From the NCBI GenBank assembly GCA_902459845.2, contig CABPSV020000289.1, forward strand, positions 1-19,955: a DNA stretch of 19,955 nucleotides. Direction: 5' to 3'. Position numbers and translations under genes: made by a program. Positions 18,501-19,955 of the stretch are shown in pieces; positions within the stretch are counted from its first letter, which is position 1, and each line of letters opens with the position of its first letter. The notes below the pieces were generated by a model, which worked only from the letters and a program-made list of their open reading frames with translations, did no database searches and was not told the DNA's origin. Origin of the DNA: Hepatocystis sp. ex Piliocolobus tephrosceles (taxonomy: Eukaryota > Apicomplexa > Aconoidasida > Haemosporida > Plasmodiidae).

Positions 18501-19955
18501 TGGTACATTAATAAAATTATTTTTTTCTTTTTCATAAACAAAGTCACCATCGTCATCACAATCAAAAAATAAATCATCATCCGTATCACTTTCATGTAAA
18601 TTTTTATACATATTAATTTTATCTAATTTATCTTTTTCTTCTTCATTTAAGTTTGTAATGTTACTTAAAGTGCTTATATGTTTTCGATTTTTTAATTCAT
18701 TCAAATTTTCTATATTTACTATCTCTTTTATGTTAACTAAATTTTTTAAACTGTCTTTATCTTTTGATTTTTCAAGAAAATAATTTTGTTTTGCTAGAAG
18801 TTTTAATGATTTGTTTTTATATTTAGATTGTATTTTTTCTTCGTTTAATAACACTTCTGTACTATTTATGTATTTATCTATAACTAAGTTTATATACTCA
18901 ATCGAATCACATAAATTATTTAATAACAAACTTATTTTATTAGAATCATTAATAGAGCTAGAATTTTTTCTTATTTTTTCTAAAACCGATTTACTTTCAC
19001 TATATTCTGAACATTTAATAATATCTTGAATTGCTCCTTTTAAAAACATCAGATTCTCTGTTAAACATAACGTAGGATTCTTATCTTCATAATCTGTTGA
19101 ACTAATAAATAATTCTTCTAAATTTATTTTTTTAAAATAATTATATATTGTGTCATTTTTTATGAAATATGAATCGTATACTTCTTCATCCTGCTGTTTT
19201 ATAATATTATCCGTTTCTTCACATACGCTATTACTCTTATTGCAACCGTCATTAATAACATTTTTTTTATTACATGTGCTTGTACTCCTATTACCACTGA
19301 AATTATTATTGTTTTTGTTAGTATTAATATTATTGATTATACTAAAACTATTAGTAGCGAAATTTTTATTGTTAGGGCTACTATTACTACAGTTGTAACT
19401 AACAACGTTTTTATTCTCACTAGTACTATTTTTGCGATTCGTATTTTGCTTTATATGTTTACTACTACAACTAGTTTTATTACTAGTAATAGTATTTTTC
19501 TTTTTGTTTATGCCCTTATTTTTATTATTACTAATATTTTGAATATTGTCAATGTTGGATTTATTTTCATTATTGGTTTTGTTTCCTTTACTATCATTAT
19601 CGAATTTATCATTATCGAATTTATCATTATCACATTTATCATTATCACATTTATCATTATCACATTTATCATTATCACATTTATCATTATCACATTTGTC
19701 ATTATCACATTTGTCATTATCACATTTGTCATTATCACATTTATCATTATCACATTTATCATTATCACATTTATCATTATCACATTTGTCATTATCACAT
19801 TTGTCATTATCAATCTTGTCATTATCAATCTTGTCATTATCAATCTTGTCATTATCAATCTTGTCATTATCAATCTTGTCATTATTAATCTTGTCATTAT
19901 CAATCTTTTCATTATCAATCTTGTCATTATCAATCTTGTCATTATCAATCTTGTC
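15596..19955 (-). CDS. Oxysterol-binding-protein / CRT-like transporter fusion (5' end beyond the window)
   Basis: Two visible exons: 16835-19955 (open to the edge in codon phase) and 15596-16767, joined by a 67-nt intron. The partial product is 1430 residues; numbering here starts at the edge. Residues 1-121 are a five-residue DNDKC/DNDKI repeat. Residues 122-280 are Asn/Ser-rich. A helical region follows, then an FFAT-like motif (LFFDCDD, 462-468) after an acidic stretch. About 738-885 is the first half of an ORP lipid-transfer domain: SLWSLLKD, ITMPIYLNEPSSFLQRLSE, FNPLLGETYEL, and the family fingerprint EQVVHHPP (836-843). About 155 low-complexity residues replace the rest of that domain. 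The C-terminus has four predicted helices (about 1240-1266, 1299-1321, 1328-1353, 1358-1384), with a two-Cys loop (1284, 1296) after the first. This order and motifs such as NYSSAECFLILKSSTPI resemble TM7-TM10 of the CRT/DMT family. ORPs move sterols or phosphoinositides at membrane contacts; the fused role is inferred. I dimly recall a Plasmodium 'transporter fusion protein' annotation near this locus, unverified. Confidence 0.75.
16768..16834 (-). other. Short intron (67 nt) joining the ORP-like and transporter-like exons
   Basis: The donor is AAAG|GTGTAG with the boundary at 16835/16834. The acceptor is TTTTTTTAACAG|CTTTAAG with the boundary at 16768/16767, preceded by a short T-tract. The intron is phase 1, and the split codon becomes GCT (Ala). 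After joining, the frame runs ALSGILREIFFDEYSIK straight into the 373-codon downstream frame. Without splicing, translation stops at 16734, only 16 nt before the next ATG, which leaves no room for a separate Plasmodium gene. Confidence 0.8.
19593..19955 (-). repeat. 15-bp coding repeat array (Asp-Asn-Asp-Lys-X)
   Basis: About 24 tandem 15-bp units run to the window edge, so the array may be longer. In the coding frame each unit gives DNDK plus one variable residue. That residue is Ile in the outer copies (about 19811-19955), Cys in the middle copies and Phe in the last two (19603-19630). Blocks of AAA versus AAG lysine codons (plus strand TTTATC versus TTTGTC) are arranged in runs, a mark of stepwise duplication. 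The frame is open on all sides, so the array is translated as part of the fusion protein. The Met-rich reading of the same strand in another frame is a shadow. Confidence 0.9.

Noticed and set aside
19508..19948. Minus-strand 146-codon frame with a Met-Ile/Thr repeat
   Set aside because: It is a shifted reading of the 15-bp array. The frame that continues into the ORP-like sequence reads it as DNDKX, is open on both sides and has normal Plasmodium composition.
1..19955. tRNA, rRNA, snRNA genes, mobile elements or CRISPR arrays
   Set aside because: I found no cloverleaf with A and B boxes, no conserved rRNA or snRNA segment, no transposase-like frame and no terminal repeats. The tandem repeats present have no spacer-repeat alternation of CRISPR type.

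Overview
The window is about 20 kb of very AT-rich DNA from a malaria parasite (Plasmodium, nuclear chromosome). The evidence is long poly(dA:dT) and (TA)n tracts between genes, Asn/Lys/Asp-rich proteins with many low-complexity inserts, small GT-AG introns, large intergenic regions, and GGGTTCA telomere-type heptamers. The CCT1 and RPA2 proteins are clearly Plasmodium-like. From memory, CCT1 lies on chromosome 11 in P. falciparum, so this is probably a core, not subtelomeric, locus. The species cannot be fixed from the sequence alone.

Layout from left to right. Positions 1-1273 hold no gene but carry an 11-copy, 22-bp minisatellite built on AGGGTTCA. Positions 1274-5890 (minus) hold a single-exon, 1538-residue protein that is mostly low complexity, with an RRM, a C4C4-type RING and a TRAF-like zinc finger packed into the last 230 residues. 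Positions 5891-8465 are intergenic. Positions 8466-10369 (minus) hold CCT1 (TCP-1 alpha), made of a 19-codon first exon, a 269-nt intron and a long second exon. Positions 10370-13450 form a 3.1-kb divergent promoter region shared with RPA2. Positions 13451-14272 (plus) hold RPA2, the 32-kDa subunit of replication protein A. Positions 14273-15595 are a convergent intergenic stretch with a 33-bp tandem repeat. From 15596 to the right edge (minus) runs one large two-exon gene, cut by the edge.

The last gene is the most interesting object. A simple reading gives an oxysterol-binding-protein fragment and a separate 373-codon membrane protein only 16 nt apart. The reading frame is in fact open from the right edge at 19955, well upstream of the methionine at 19049, through a 5-residue repeat array. 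A 67-nt GT-AG intron (16768-16834) then joins the oxysterol-binding part in frame to the membrane part. The spliced product, at least 1430 residues, has an FFAT-like motif, the first half of an ORP lipid-transfer domain with EQVVHHPP, and a C-terminal four-helix block. That block resembles TM7-TM10 of the chloroquine-resistance-transporter (CRT) family, including a two-cysteine loop after the first helix. I infer a lipid-binding and transporter fusion, possibly with TM1-6 encoded beyond the right edge.

The genes have unrelated housekeeping roles (post-transcriptional or ubiquitin control, cytosolic protein folding, DNA replication, membrane transport). I see no operon-like logic among them beyond the shared CCT1/RPA2 promoter region.
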